Shown in pieces: positions 1 through 9,150 of a stretch of 64,000 nt of DNA (positions are counted from its first letter, which is position 1; every line of letters begins with the position of its first letter). Under the pieces are notes generated by a model, which did no database searches, had not been told where the DNA came from, and saw nothing but the letters and a program-made list of their open reading frames with translations. The position numbers and the translations under genes were made by a program. Origin of the DNA: RHLJ01 sp048058975 (GTDB lineage Bacteria; Bacteroidota; Rhodothermia; Balneolales; Balneolaceae); the NCBI GenBank assembly GCA_048058975.1, contig JBLLNP010000001.1, positions 1 to 64,000 on the forward strand. Reading direction: 5' to 3'.

Positions 1-1
1 G

Positions 2-3000
2 ATTTCCACACCTACTTTGCTATCCGGAATGGCAGGCAAAAAAATTATCAGAATGTCTGCGAGTGCAGAACATGTTATTCTTGAAACAGATGAAGGAGAG
101 TTCTGGGCCTTTGGGAGAAATTCTAATGGAGAGTTGGGGGATGGTACTCAGATTCCAAAGTTATCTCCATTTCGTATTGATACCATATTTCCTGATACTA
201 CCGAAACGATAAAAAAAGCGATAGCGGGCAGAGCGATAAGCCTCATTATTACAGAGTCAGGTAAAGTATTTAGTTTTGGATATCGAAACGGACCTCTTGG
301 TTTTGATTCTGCTCCTGCCAGTGATGTATTGGTCCCGACTGAAATCACACATTCCAACTTAAGCGGGAAAACGATTGTAGACGGCGTGTTTTACGGAGTA
401 AATGATGAAAATGCATTATTATTAGCATCTGATGGCAGCATATTTAGTTTTGGAAGTGCAGGTTATGGATTAGGCCGACCAATAGTTAACAATCGGGTGC
501 CCGTTCAGGTCATCCATTCCGGTTTATCCGAAAAAACAATTGTGGAAATCGCAAGTGTAGGAGCTGCTTATGTTTATGCGAAAGCATCCGATGGATCAAT
601 ATTTACGTTTGGAGGGGATAGTTCGGATGAAGTAACAATTATCTACACAAGTAAAAGCTCGGGAACAGGCAGGTGGGGAGCGCAGGAAAAGTACCCCAGA
701 GAAGTAAATGTATCCCAGATGGATGGGAAAACCGTAGCAAGGATGATCCCCGGATTAAATTATACCTATTTTATAACCACAGACAGCCTGCTGTATACCT
801 TTGGCGCAGCCTCTGGCGACACTTATATTGGTCCGGTGGCATTAAGGTCCAACTATCCGTCTGTAAATACGCCCACATTAATCCCTCCCTCAGCAATTGG
901 AGGGTATCCTGCAAAAAACGTGTTTGCAGGAGGTAAACAAACCTATGTGATCAATACCCAGAATCAGGTTTATCAGTTTGGAAAAAACAGTAAGGGTGAA
1001 TTGGGTATAACAGATAGCCTGGATCAATATACACCGGTGTTAATGGATGCCTCTCTCATTGATAATAAAGTGGCCTCACAGATTGCAATCGGTTATAATG
1101 ACTCAATAGCGGTTACATTTATTGTTACGGAAGATGGATCTGTGTATGGATTCGGGGCAAATTCTTTTGGTCAGCTTGGATTGGGCGATAATGTTAAACG
1201 TGCTCAACTTGTTCAGTTAACTCATGCGAATCTGTCCGGTAAAACAATCATCCATGCAGCAACCAATGGCATTGCCAGTCTGTTAGTAGCTTCCGACGGT
1301 ACAGTCTTTACATTTGGATACAACCTGAATGGAACCTTAGGTCATGGATCAACCACCAATCTTAACATTCCCACTCCTTTAACCCACGCAACGGTAACAG
1401 AAGAAAAGATTGTTTCGGGAAGTGTAGGGACGCAAGGCCTTGGTGGTAGTTTTTTCGTACTACTCCGTGCTGATGGGAAAATCATCACCTTCGGCGAAAA
1501 TAGCGATGGCCAACTGGGACAGGGAGATAAAGTAGATAATAACACTCCCAGAATTGTCACTCATGCCAGTATTAGCAATAAAAAAATAATTAAAACACAA
1601 AGCGGGACCAGAGGCACACTTATTTTAACGGATGATGGAGAGGTATTTGGGTTTGGAAATGCGGTGTATGTTGGGTTTAATATAAGTTCATTTACAGATT
1701 ACATTGTTCCTACAAAGATTAATTCAACCAACGTGTCAGGCAGATACATTAGTGATATCGCATTTACTTATCAACATACACTATTACAAAGACAAGATGG
1801 GACGGTGTTAGCTTCTGCAGGCAATGGAAATGTTTCAGAGTTATCAGTAAACCGGGGAGTGCTTGGTACCGGAGATCCGTCTCAAGCCCAAAAAGAACAT
1901 GTAGAAATTACTGACTTTAATACGTATCAATCACCCATCCCTACCACTAACCTTGCCTTGCATCTTAATGCCGCCCGAACCGGGTTTGTCTCATCTAATG
2001 ATTCCCTGAATACCTGGGGAGATTTGAGTAGTTCTGACAATGACGGAACTCAAACCATTCTTGCCCAACGCCCGGTTTTAGTGGATAGCGCGATTAACAA
2101 TCAACCGGTAGTTCGGTTTAACGGAAGTAATTCCTATGTGACTTTGCCAACAGCATCCGATCTTGGAATTCAGAATTCCGATTATGAAATGTTTGTAGTC
2201 GCTAAATCAAGAACGGTAAATTCAAATATCAGTTTTTTGGTAGCCGGATCAGCTGAGCGATATGAACTTCACTTGAACGGAACTTCGGGAGCCCGGTTTA
2301 TTCCAACTACTTCAACCTACATAGATAATGGATCAGTTGGGGATTTTTCTGATGCCACAACACAATTATATAACGTACGGGCTACATCTACCGAGGCAAT
2401 TATGAGTGTAAACCGCAATGCTACTGTTTCAAGTGTAAACGCGCAAAGCTCAGATAATGGGACCATTATATTGGGAGCACGCACCGGTGGGTTTTTCTGG
2501 CTGGATGGCGACATCGCCGAAGTAATCATTTACAATAACATTTTAAGTGAAAACGACCGCCGTGCAGTAGAAAGTTATCTGTTCAAAAAGTACGCGATTC
2601 AGAATTACAAAGAATCGCAGGCACAACTAACCGGAACCGAAGGCTGGAGGATTTTAACTAGCCCCGTTGCTGATTCTTCCTTTGCTCCATTATTAGATAA
2701 TCTTTGGACTCAGGGGTTCACCGGTGCAAAAACAACGTTTGGTTTCCCTAACGTATATCGTTGGCCTAATACAGCTACCAGTTTATCAGATACTAACTGG
2801 ACGGCAGTAAGTAGTTTGTCAGATTCGCTAAACCCGGGCGAAGGAATTCTTGTGTATGTATTCAGCGATGACAATGGTCCCGGAGTAGCAGGGGATGGAG
2901 GCTTTCCTAAAACACTTAAGCTGGAAGGTCGCGAGCCAAAAGGAACCCAGTCTTTAACCTCACTTTTAAACTCTAACATAAACGGCTGGGCGTTGGTAGG

Positions 3001-4042
3001 GAATCCTTTCCGCAATGATATCGACTGGGACGGATTCACGAGGTCAGGACTATCGAATTCGGTATATGTCTATGATACCAATTCTTCATCATGGAAGAGC
3101 TGGAACGGATCGCTGGGAAGTTTAACCGATGGGGAAGTAGGGGCTTTTAATGCCTTCTTTGTACAAACAATAAGCGGAAGTCCGAGTCTGGAAATTCCCG
3201 AAAGTGCTAAAAAAGACTCCGCGAAACGATTCCTTGGCAAAGTTTCTCCTGTTTCTAATCCATCGTACTTCTCCCTGGAATTCAAGAGCGATTCGGGCTA
3301 TGCCAACAAAGCCTGGTTCCAGTTTTCCGAAACCGGGGAATTCGGTATCGATGCCTCTGATGCCTACCAACTTAATCCACTTTCCAGTAAGTACGTTACA
3401 ATTGCATCGGCTCTCAACGATTCCATTCATCTGGATATTAACAGCCTGCCGCAGATAAGTAAAGCCTACGAGGTGAAGCTTGCCTTGCAAACTACTGAAA
3501 CTGGAGGAGCACATCGCATTTCTAAAACGGATTTTAATCTGCCCGAAGGATGGGAAATAAGCCTGCACGATTCCGAGTTGGATGTGACTACCAACCTGAG
3601 TGAACCATACGTATTTACGATGGCTTCTGTCAAAGCAAAGATGCAAAATCTTGCCTCTCCGCCAAGTCTTGAGTCCATTGTCAAACACGCGAAACAGAAA
3701 CAGGCCGAAGCACGCTTCACTCTGACTATTACTCCGGCAACCACTGTGAATGGGGAACCTTTTTCTGATCTTCCCCAAACCGTTGAACTGGAACAGAACT
3801 ACCCAAACCCGTTTAATCCAAGTTCGGTCATTCAGTTTGGAGTGCCAGAACTAAGCAAAGTACGCCTGGAAGTCTTCGATATACTGGGACGTAAAGTAGC
3901 CACTCTGCTTAATGATGAAGTAACTCAGGCCGGTCGTTACAACGTACAGTTTCATGCCGGAAATCTGGCTTCGGGCATGTATGTATATCGGTTACAGGTG
4001 GGCAACAAAGTACTAACCAAGAAAATGACTCTCATTAAATAA
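2..4042 (+). CDS. Giant secreted RCC1-repeat/LamG protein with T9SS sorting domain (5' truncated)
   Basis: The reading frame is open from the left edge, and the residues before the first possible start (TTG at 17) continue an RCC1 repeat, so the true start lies upstream. About 11 RCC1 blades are visible (pattern FGxNxxGxLGxG, about 55 residues each) up to residue ~630. A LamG/concanavalin-like domain follows (~640-865), then a region shared with the second copy, including the motif GWALVGNPFRNDIDW. The protein ends in a type A T9SS sorting domain (NYPNPFNP to the C-terminal KKMTLIK, about 80 residues). RCC1 blades form beta-propellers. The tail predicts export through the outer membrane by T9SS and surface attachment or release. 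The complete paralogue at 4533-9077 is about 173 residues longer, which fits a missing signal peptide plus three blades. Ligand unknown. Confidence 0.9.
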   Translation: MSTPTLLSGMAGKKIIRMSASAEHVILETDEGEFWAFGRNSNGELGDGTQIPKLSPFRIDTIFPDTTETIKKAIAGRAISLIITESGKVFSFGYRNGPLGFDSAPASDVLVPTEITHSNLSGKTIVDGVFYGVNDENALLLASDGSIFSFGSAGYGLGRPIVNNRVPVQVIHSGLSEKTIVEIASVGAAYVYAKASDGSIFTFGGDSSDEVTIIYTSKSSGTGRWGAQEKYPREVNVSQMDGKTVARMIPGLNYTYFITTDSLLYTFGAASGDTYIGPVALRSNYPSVNTPTLIPPSAIGGYPAKNVFAGGKQTYVINTQNQVYQFGKNSKGELGITDSLDQYTPVLMDASLIDNKVASQIAIGYNDSIAVTFIVTEDGSVYGFGANSFGQLGLGDNVKRAQLVQLTHANLSGKTIIHAATNGIASLLVASDGTVFTFGYNLNGTLGHGSTTNLNIPTPLTHATVTEEKIVSGSVGTQGLGGSFFVLLRADGKIITFGENSDGQLGQGDKVDNNTPRIVTHASISNKKIIKTQSGTRGTLILTDDGEVFGFGNAVYVGFNISSFTDYIVPTKINSTNVSGRYISDIAFTYQHTLLQRQDGTVLASAGNGNVSELSVNRGVLGTGDPSQAQKEHVEITDFNTYQSPIPTTNLALHLNAARTGFVSSNDSLNTWGDLSSSDNDGTQTILAQRPVLVDSAINNQPVVRFNGSNSYVTLPTASDLGIQNSDYEMFVVAKSRTVNSNISFLVAGSAERYELHLNGTSGARFIPTTSTYIDNGSVGDFSDATTQLYNVRATSTEAIMSVNRNATVSSVNAQSSDNGTIILGARTGGFFWLDGDIAEVIIYNNILSENDRRAVESYLFKKYAIQNYKESQAQLTGTEGWRILTSPVADSSFAPLLDNLWTQGFTGAKTTFGFPNVYRWPNTATSLSDTNWTAVSSLSDSLNPGEGILVYVFSDDNGPGVAGDGGFPKTLKLEGREPKGTQSLTSLLNSNINGWALVGNPFRNDIDWDGFTRSGLSNSVYVYDTNSSSWKSWNGSLGSLTDGEVGAFNAFFVQTISGSPSLEIPESAKKDSAKRFLGKVSPVSNPSYFSLEFKSDSGYANKAWFQFSETGEFGIDASDAYQLNPLSSKYVTIASALNDSIHLDINSLPQISKAYEVKLALQTTETGGAHRISKTDFNLPEGWEISLHDSELDVTTNLSEPYVFTMASVKAKMQNLASPPSLESIVKHAKQKQAEARFTLTITPATTVNGEPFSDLPQTVELEQNYPNPFNPSSVIQFGVPELSKVRLEVFDILGRKVATLLNDEVTQAGRYNVQFHAGNLASGMYVYRLQVGNKVLTKKMTLIK

Positions 4043-4044
4043 TC

Positions 4045-4095
4045 GAATATGAGAATTACGAATTAGAAATATCCTTATTCGTAATTCTCATATTC
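4045..4095. repeat. 19-bp perfect inverted repeat between RCC1 gene and PID-CTERM gene (copy 1)
   Basis: Arms at 4045-4063 and 4077-4095 are exact reverse complements (19 bp) around a 13-nt loop. No T-run follows, so this is not a typical intrinsic terminator. It could shield the 3' end of the long mRNA, attenuate readthrough into the small gene, or be a dispersed palindrome. The same structure sits at the same place in the second module, with one mismatch. Confidence 0.8.
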
Positions 4096-4115
4096 TTAAT
4101 TCCTAATTCAAGCAA

Positions 4116-4322
4116 ATGAAACCAACGTATCTCATTCTCCTCACGATCTCAATTCTTCTCATAACAACAAGCCTTCTTCTTGCCCAACCTGGACTTCCTT
4201 CAGCGCCTTCACAAGCCCCAATTGACGGCGGACTTGGATTGCTTGCTGCTGCAGGTGGAGCGTACGCCCTGAAAAAGTTGCGTAACAAAAAGAATAAGGG
4301 AGAAGAAGAAACTTCGTTGTAA
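4116..4322 (+). CDS. 68-residue secreted micro-protein with PID-CTERM-like sorting tail (copy 1)
   Basis: Residues 1-23 form a signal peptide (hydrophobic LILLTISILLITTSLLLA, then AQ). Next is a Pro-rich stretch (LPSAPSQAP), the motif PIDGGLGLL, a Gly/Ala-rich hydrophobic segment, and a basic end (ALKKLRNKKNK). This arrangement matches the PID-CTERM putative protein-sorting domain of Bacteroidota. Almost nothing lies between signal and tail, so the mature part is very short. It starts 73 bp after the RCC1 gene on the same strand, and an almost identical copy follows the second RCC1 gene, so the pair is a repeated unit. Function unknown. It might be a small envelope anchor or a processed peptide. 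Confidence 0.8.
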   Translation: MKPTYLILLTISILLITTSLLLAQPGLPSAPSQAPIDGGLGLLAAAGGAYALKKLRNKKNKGEEETSL

Positions 4323-4373
4323 CACGTGATCTGCACCGATTCATTCACGATCCCGAACTTGCTGATGGATTCG

Positions 4374-4391
4374 TCTCCCCTCTAGGGGAGA
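4374..4391. repeat. TCTCCCC-tcta-GGGGAGA hairpin
   Basis: Seven-bp perfect arms around a 4-nt loop, 50 bp after the small PID-CTERM gene and 140 bp before the second RCC1 gene. It may act as a weak terminator, though no T-run follows. It also resembles short dispersed hairpins common in Bacteroidota intergenic DNA. Confidence 0.5.
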
Positions 4392-4449
4392 TCCTCCTTC
4401 TTGATTCAATGATTAAACCTTTCCGTTAAAAGCATTAAAAGTCATATTT

Positions 4450-4486
4450 GACATATTTGCACAGAAAGATGACACGTTTGCGCAGA
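4450..4486 (+). promoter_or_regulatory. Two 16-bp direct repeats 21 bp apart upstream of RCC1 gene 2
   Basis: GACATATTTGCACAGA (4450-4465) and GACACGTTTGCGCAGA (4471-4486) match at 13 of 16 positions and repeat at 21 bp, two helical turns, 47 bp before the ATG at 4533. A TTG at 4448-4450 and CACGTTTG at 4473-4480 also loosely resemble a Bacteroidota promoter (TTTG, about 20 bp, TAnnTTTG). The repeats could bind a dimeric activator or cover the promoter. Confidence 0.4.
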
Positions 4487-4532
4487 CAGGAAATCATAGA
4501 TTGTAGGTGTTCAATCAACTCACTTCAAATTT

Positions 4533-7500
4533 ATGAAATTCTTATTAACCCGTTTTTTTGGGGTACTTTTTTTCTCCTTTACTTTTTTATTGGCACAGGC
4601 TCAAACCATTGCTCCCAAAATTGCAGTTGGTAGTAATCAAAGTCTCGTTTTAACCGATGACGGTTCGGTCTATACTTTTGGCGATGGAACCTATGGAACG
4701 CTAGGGCAGGGCAATGACGGTAGGGTCGATATTGCCATTTCCATTACCCATGCTAATCTGGGAGGAAAGAAAATAATTGCTTCTGACACCAATAAGGGAG
4801 CATCTGGTAATAGTTTTACTTTATTAATCGCTGAAGACAGTACTGTGTATAGTTTTGGAGCAAACGATGAGGGGCAATTGGGCCATGGCGATATAGTTGA
4901 CCGAAGAGACCCCACCCAAATAACCCATACCAATATTACAGGCAAAAAATTTGTGGCCGTTGCTGCAGGTCAAGAACGATCATATTTATTAACTAGTGAT
5001 GGTTTGGTATTTAGTATGGGAAGTAACAACGATGGATACCTGGGTATTGGGTCAACTTCTCCCTCCAGAGTGTTGGTTCCTACTCTTATTGATACCACCA
5101 ATTTAAGCGGCCATAACATTGTACAGATTTCAACTGGAGCAGAACACACGTTAATGCTTTCGGACAGCAATTATGTATTTGGGTTTGGATTAAACAGCAA
5201 TGGACAATTAGGAGATGGAGCAACAATATCATCTAGATTAGCCATAGAAATCCCAAAAGCCAATTTTGGCAACAAAACCCTTGTTGATATTGAAGTAGGG
5301 GTGCTTTCAAGTATGGCGCTTGCCGATGACGGTACCGTATTTAGCTGGGGAAACTTCGGAACCGGCCTGGGGCATGGTACGCTAAGTGCAGATTTACGAA
5401 CCCCTACTGCAATAACACATGCCAACCTATCCGGCAAAACCATTACGAAGATTTCAAAAACACATCAAACCGCACTCATGCTGGCTTCGGATGGAACGGT
5501 ATTTATCTTTGGAGATGATGTCGCATTTGACCTAATGGATTTCCCCACAGAATTTACCAGTTCGTCAACTTTAGGTAAAACTATTTCCGATATATCCATT
5601 GGGTATGAACACGGATTAATCCTTGCCGATGATGGAACGGTATATGGATTTGGGAATGGTGGTAATGGAAGAAACGGGGTTGGAACACAAGCAACAGTAA
5701 ATACTCCCCGATTAATTAACGATACCTTTACCACTGGGAAAAAGATTACACATCTTTCAGCAGGTGTAGATCACAGTATAATCATTGATAGTGCGGGTGT
5801 AGCCTACAGTTTTGGAGGCAGAGATGTTGCAGATTTTGGGAATAGTACGATAAATTATTCCCTTGGCAGAAGTTTTCACCGAATCGCGGATACCCCAACG
5901 GAGCTCTCCCATTCCAACCTTTCGGGAAAAACCATTGTAGAAATTGCAGCCGGGGGAAAACAATCGTTTCTGCTTACCGATCAGGGAGAAGTATTTGTCT
6001 TTGGCGAAGGACTTAAAGGGGCGTTAGGATTGGTGGATAGTGTGGATGTGTACATACCCACGAAAATAGATCATGCCAATATAAGTGGGAAAAAAATAAC
6101 CAAAGTAGCTACGGGCTGGAATGGGGGAACTGGAAGCACAGGCACATCACATACCTTACTATTAGCCGAAGATGGGAGTGTATTTGCGATGGGAAGTAAT
6201 GACTCAGGTCAGCTTGGATTGGGCGATTTTTTAAACCGGAGAGTGCCTACAGAAATTACCCACGCCAATATAAGCGGCAAAACCATAACAAACATAGCTG
6301 TTGGAGCACAGCACAGCATGCTTATTGCTTCCGATGGAAGTGTTTTCCTCTGGGGAAGAGGTGGAAACGGGGAAATGGGGTTTGGAAATACGGACACCTT
6401 ACATGTGCCTACTCTGGCTTCTCACCTAAGTGCATTGGGCAAAAACTTTATAGATGGTGCAATTGGGTTTAGTAGTAATAATCCACACTTTTTGTTACTT
6501 GCAGATGATAACAGCCTCTACAGTTTCGGTGAAAACTCAGACGGCCAGTTGGGCCAAGGCAATAAAACAGACAATTACGTTCCCACACAAATCATCAGCA
6601 CCAATATTTCCGGTAAAATAGTGAGTGATGTAATTGCAGGAGAAAAAACAAGTATGCTTTTGATGAATGATGGACCGGTATTTAGTTTTGGAAATACGCA
6701 TACAGTAGGAATAGAAGGGTCTTCGTTTACTGATTTTTCCGAACCTACCTTGTTGAGCAATGCAGCGATTGTAGGTAAAAGGGCAATCGCAATTGCAGCT
6801 AATCTGAGGCATGGGTTAGCCATATTGGACGAAGGAACCGTACTTAGTTTTGGAAGTGATGTTAGTAATTCATCGAGATTAGGAGCACTCGGAAATGGTT
6901 TGCCTGAATCGGGCGATGAAACTCCGCAACCCATAGCCAATTTCAACTGGCTCACTTCCCCAATCCCAACCACCAACTTAGCCATTCATCTGGATGCCGG
7001 TCGCGGGCTTACCACCTTTGGGGATTCAGTGAATACTTGGAATAACTTAAGCGGTTCGGGATTTAATGCCACACAAGGTGAGTTAGCTATTCGTCCTCTT
7101 CGCGCCGATTCGGCAATCAACAACCTGCCGGCACTTCGTTTTAATGGTACAAACACCTACTTTAGATTGCCGACAACCACCAATTTGGGCATTCAAAATG
7201 CTGATTATGAGTTATTTCTTGTAGCCAAAACATCAGTAGCTACCACAGATATCGATTATCTGCTGTCGGGTGAGCCGGAACATATTGAACTATTCACCAA
7301 TGGGTCGGCTGGCGTTCGATTTGTTCCATCAAATAGTCAAATCGTAGAAACAGGTTCTGTAAATCAATTCTCCGATGGAACCGCTCATGTGTATAATCTT
7401 CGTGCAACCGATACCCAAGCCACCCTGTCTGTAGATCGGGGATTTACAAGTTCAAGTGCTATCAATGGCCGGTCAACCACAGGAAATGGAATTGTAATAG

Positions 7501-9077
7501 GTGTTCGCCAAGGAGGAACGAACTATTTAGCAGGAGATGTGGCCGAGATTATCATTTACGATGAAGTATTAACTGATAATGATCGAAGAGCGGTGGAAAG
7601 CTATCTGTTCAAGAAATATGCCATTCAGAATTACAAAGAATCCTCCGGCCGACTTACCGGAACCGAAGGCTGGCGGTTGCTCACCAGCCCGGTGGCAGAT
7701 TCTTCGTTTGCCCCGCTTCTCAAAAATATCTGGACGCAAGGCTTTACCGGTGCAAAAACAGCCTTTGGAACGTCGAACGTTTACACTTGGCCGAATACGT
7801 CTACCACACTTTCAGATACCAACTGGACTGCCTTAACCAATATGGCGGATTCGTTGCACCCCGGTCAAGGCGTGCTCGTGTACGTGTTCAGCGACGACAA
7901 TGGTCCTGGTGTAGCCGGAGATGCGGGTTTCCCAAAAACGTTCGCTTTAGAAGGCAGAGAGCCGCAGGGCGCTCAAAGCTTAACGGCAAGGCTAAACCCG
8001 AATGTAAATGGCTGGGCGATGGTAGGCAATCCCTTCCGAAACGATATTGACTGGGATGGGTTCACCAAGTCAGGTCTTTCCAATTCGGTATATGTGTACG
8101 ATCATAACGCTTCGGGCTGGAAAAGCTGGAATGGAACATTGGGTAGTTTAAGTGAAGGGGGAATTGGCTCGTTCAATGGCTTTTTTGTTCAAACGTTATT
8201 AGAAAACCCAACCCTAGAAATCCCGACCAGCGCGAAATCAGATTCCGCCAATAAATTCTTGGGAAAACAGGTTGCCAAAGCCAACCCTCACTATTTCTCT
8301 CTTGAACTAAAAAGTGACTCTGGCTTCACCAACAAAGCTTGGTTTCAGTTCTCAGAAGAAGGTGAGTTCGGTATCGATGCCTCTGATGCCTACCAACTCA
8401 ATCCACTTTCCAGTAAGTACGTTACAATAGCATCGGCTCTCAACGATTCTATTCATCTGGATATCAACAGCCTTCCGGTGATAAGTGAAGCCTACGAGGT
8501 GAAGCTTGCCTTGCAAACTACTGAAACTGGAGGAGCACATCGCATTTCTAAAACGGATTTTAATCTGCCCGAAGGATGGGAAATAAGCCTGCACGATTCC
8601 GAGTTGGATGTGACTACCAACCTCAGCGAAGCTTATACGTTTACCATGGAGGCATCAAAGTCCAAGATTGCACAGACACAGCCCCTTACATCTCCACCAA
8701 GTCTGGAGTCCATTGTCAAACCCGCGAAACAGAAACAGGTCGGAGCCCGCTTTACTCTGTCAATTACTCCGGCAACCACTGTGAATGGGGAACCTTTTTC
8801 TGATCTTCCCCAAACCGTTGAACTGGAACAGAACTACCCAAACCCGTTTAACCCAAGTTCGGTCATTCAGTTTGGAGTGCCAGAACTAAGCAAAGTACGC
8901 CTGGAAGTCTTCGATATACTGGGACGTAAAGTAGCCACTCTGCTTAATGATGAAGTAACTCAGGCCGGTCGTTACAACATACAGTTTCATGCCGGAAATC
9001 TGGCTTCGGGCATGTATGTATATCGGTTACAGGTGGGCAACTCTGTACTAACCAAGAAAATGACTCTCATTAAATAA
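4533..9077 (+). CDS. Giant secreted 14-blade RCC1/LamG protein with T9SS sorting domain
   Basis: This is the complete paralogue of the left-edge gene (1514 residues). Residues 1-23 form a signal peptide ending LLAQAQT. Fourteen RCC1-type blades follow (~25-805), for example SFGANDEGQLGHGD and SFGENSDGQLGQGN; blades 6 and 8 are degenerate. Fourteen blades would suit two seven-bladed propellers in tandem. A LamG/ConA-like domain spans ~808-1036, then a conserved region with GWAMVGNPFRNDIDW. A type A T9SS sorting domain (NYPNPFNP to KKMTLIK, ~1434-1514) ends the protein. The last ~710 bp of the gene include stretches nearly identical to the upstream copy, while the blades are clearly diverged. 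Expected to be exported by T9SS and act at the cell surface, perhaps in adhesion or glycan binding (inference). Confidence 0.92.
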   Translation: MKFLLTRFFGVLFFSFTFLLAQAQTIAPKIAVGSNQSLVLTDDGSVYTFGDGTYGTLGQGNDGRVDIAISITHANLGGKKIIASDTNKGASGNSFTLLIAEDSTVYSFGANDEGQLGHGDIVDRRDPTQITHTNITGKKFVAVAAGQERSYLLTSDGLVFSMGSNNDGYLGIGSTSPSRVLVPTLIDTTNLSGHNIVQISTGAEHTLMLSDSNYVFGFGLNSNGQLGDGATISSRLAIEIPKANFGNKTLVDIEVGVLSSMALADDGTVFSWGNFGTGLGHGTLSADLRTPTAITHANLSGKTITKISKTHQTALMLASDGTVFIFGDDVAFDLMDFPTEFTSSSTLGKTISDISIGYEHGLILADDGTVYGFGNGGNGRNGVGTQATVNTPRLINDTFTTGKKITHLSAGVDHSIIIDSAGVAYSFGGRDVADFGNSTINYSLGRSFHRIADTPTELSHSNLSGKTIVEIAAGGKQSFLLTDQGEVFVFGEGLKGALGLVDSVDVYIPTKIDHANISGKKITKVATGWNGGTGSTGTSHTLLLAEDGSVFAMGSNDSGQLGLGDFLNRRVPTEITHANISGKTITNIAVGAQHSMLIASDGSVFLWGRGGNGEMGFGNTDTLHVPTLASHLSALGKNFIDGAIGFSSNNPHFLLLADDNSLYSFGENSDGQLGQGNKTDNYVPTQIISTNISGKIVSDVIAGEKTSMLLMNDGPVFSFGNTHTVGIEGSSFTDFSEPTLLSNAAIVGKRAIAIAANLRHGLAILDEGTVLSFGSDVSNSSRLGALGNGLPESGDETPQPIANFNWLTSPIPTTNLAIHLDAGRGLTTFGDSVNTWNNLSGSGFNATQGELAIRPLRADSAINNLPALRFNGTNTYFRLPTTTNLGIQNADYELFLVAKTSVATTDIDYLLSGEPEHIELFTNGSAGVRFVPSNSQIVETGSVNQFSDGTAHVYNLRATDTQATLSVDRGFTSSSAINGRSTTGNGIVIGVRQGGTNYLAGDVAEIIIYDEVLTDNDRRAVESYLFKKYAIQNYKESSGRLTGTEGWRLLTSPVADSSFAPLLKNIWTQGFTGAKTAFGTSNVYTWPNTSTTLSDTNWTALTNMADSLHPGQGVLVYVFSDDNGPGVAGDAGFPKTFALEGREPQGAQSLTARLNPNVNGWAMVGNPFRNDIDWDGFTKSGLSNSVYVYDHNASGWKSWNGTLGSLSEGGIGSFNGFFVQTLLENPTLEIPTSAKSDSANKFLGKQVAKANPHYFSLELKSDSGFTNKAWFQFSEEGEFGIDASDAYQLNPLSSKYVTIASALNDSIHLDINSLPVISEAYEVKLALQTTETGGAHRISKTDFNLPEGWEISLHDSELDVTTNLSEAYTFTMEASKSKIAQTQPLTSPPSLESIVKPAKQKQVGARFTLSITPATTVNGEPFSDLPQTVELEQNYPNPFNPSSVIQFGVPELSKVRLEVFDILGRKVATLLNDEVTQAGRYNIQFHAGNLASGMYVYRLQVGNSVLTKKMTLIK

Positions 9078-9079
9078 TC

Positions 9080-9130
9080 GAATATGAGAATTACGAATTA
9101 GAAATATCCTTATTCGTAATTCTCTTATTC
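9080..9130. repeat. Inverted repeat between RCC1 gene 2 and PID-CTERM gene (copy 2)
   Basis: Arms at 9080-9098 and 9112-9130 pair at 18 of 19 positions around a 13-nt loop. It is the counterpart of the hairpin at 4045-4095, with a single substitution in the right arm. Confidence 0.75.
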
Positions 9131-9150
9131 TTAATTCCTAATTCAAGCAA

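Larger units (their letters stand above)
3343..4322 (+). repeat. Tandem duplication, left copy (3' end of RCC1 gene plus micro-protein)
   Basis: This ~980-bp stretch is highly similar to 8368-9357. Segments 3343-3590 and 3735-4320 are nearly identical to the right copy. A diverged, indel-containing segment (about 3595-3730 versus 8623-8770) separates them. The identity is a patchwork, which suggests gene conversion between the tandem copies. Confidence 0.85.

Noticed and set aside
3122..3778. Long minus-strand frame (218 codons) inside RCC1 gene 1
   Set aside because: Antisense to a clear T9SS protein; low-complexity aromatic/Ser product with no family signature and no ribosome-binding site.
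4448..4633. 61-codon frame before RCC1 gene 2
   Set aside because: Overlaps the signal-peptide region of the RCC1 gene in a different frame and covers the promoter region.
4600..6900. Regular DNA repeats that might be a CRISPR array
   Set aside because: They are degenerate coding repeats of RCC1 blades (about 160 bp period), not short identical repeats with spacers.
6575..6985. 136-codon minus-strand frame in RCC1 gene 2
   Set aside because: Shadow of the RCC1 blades in another frame.
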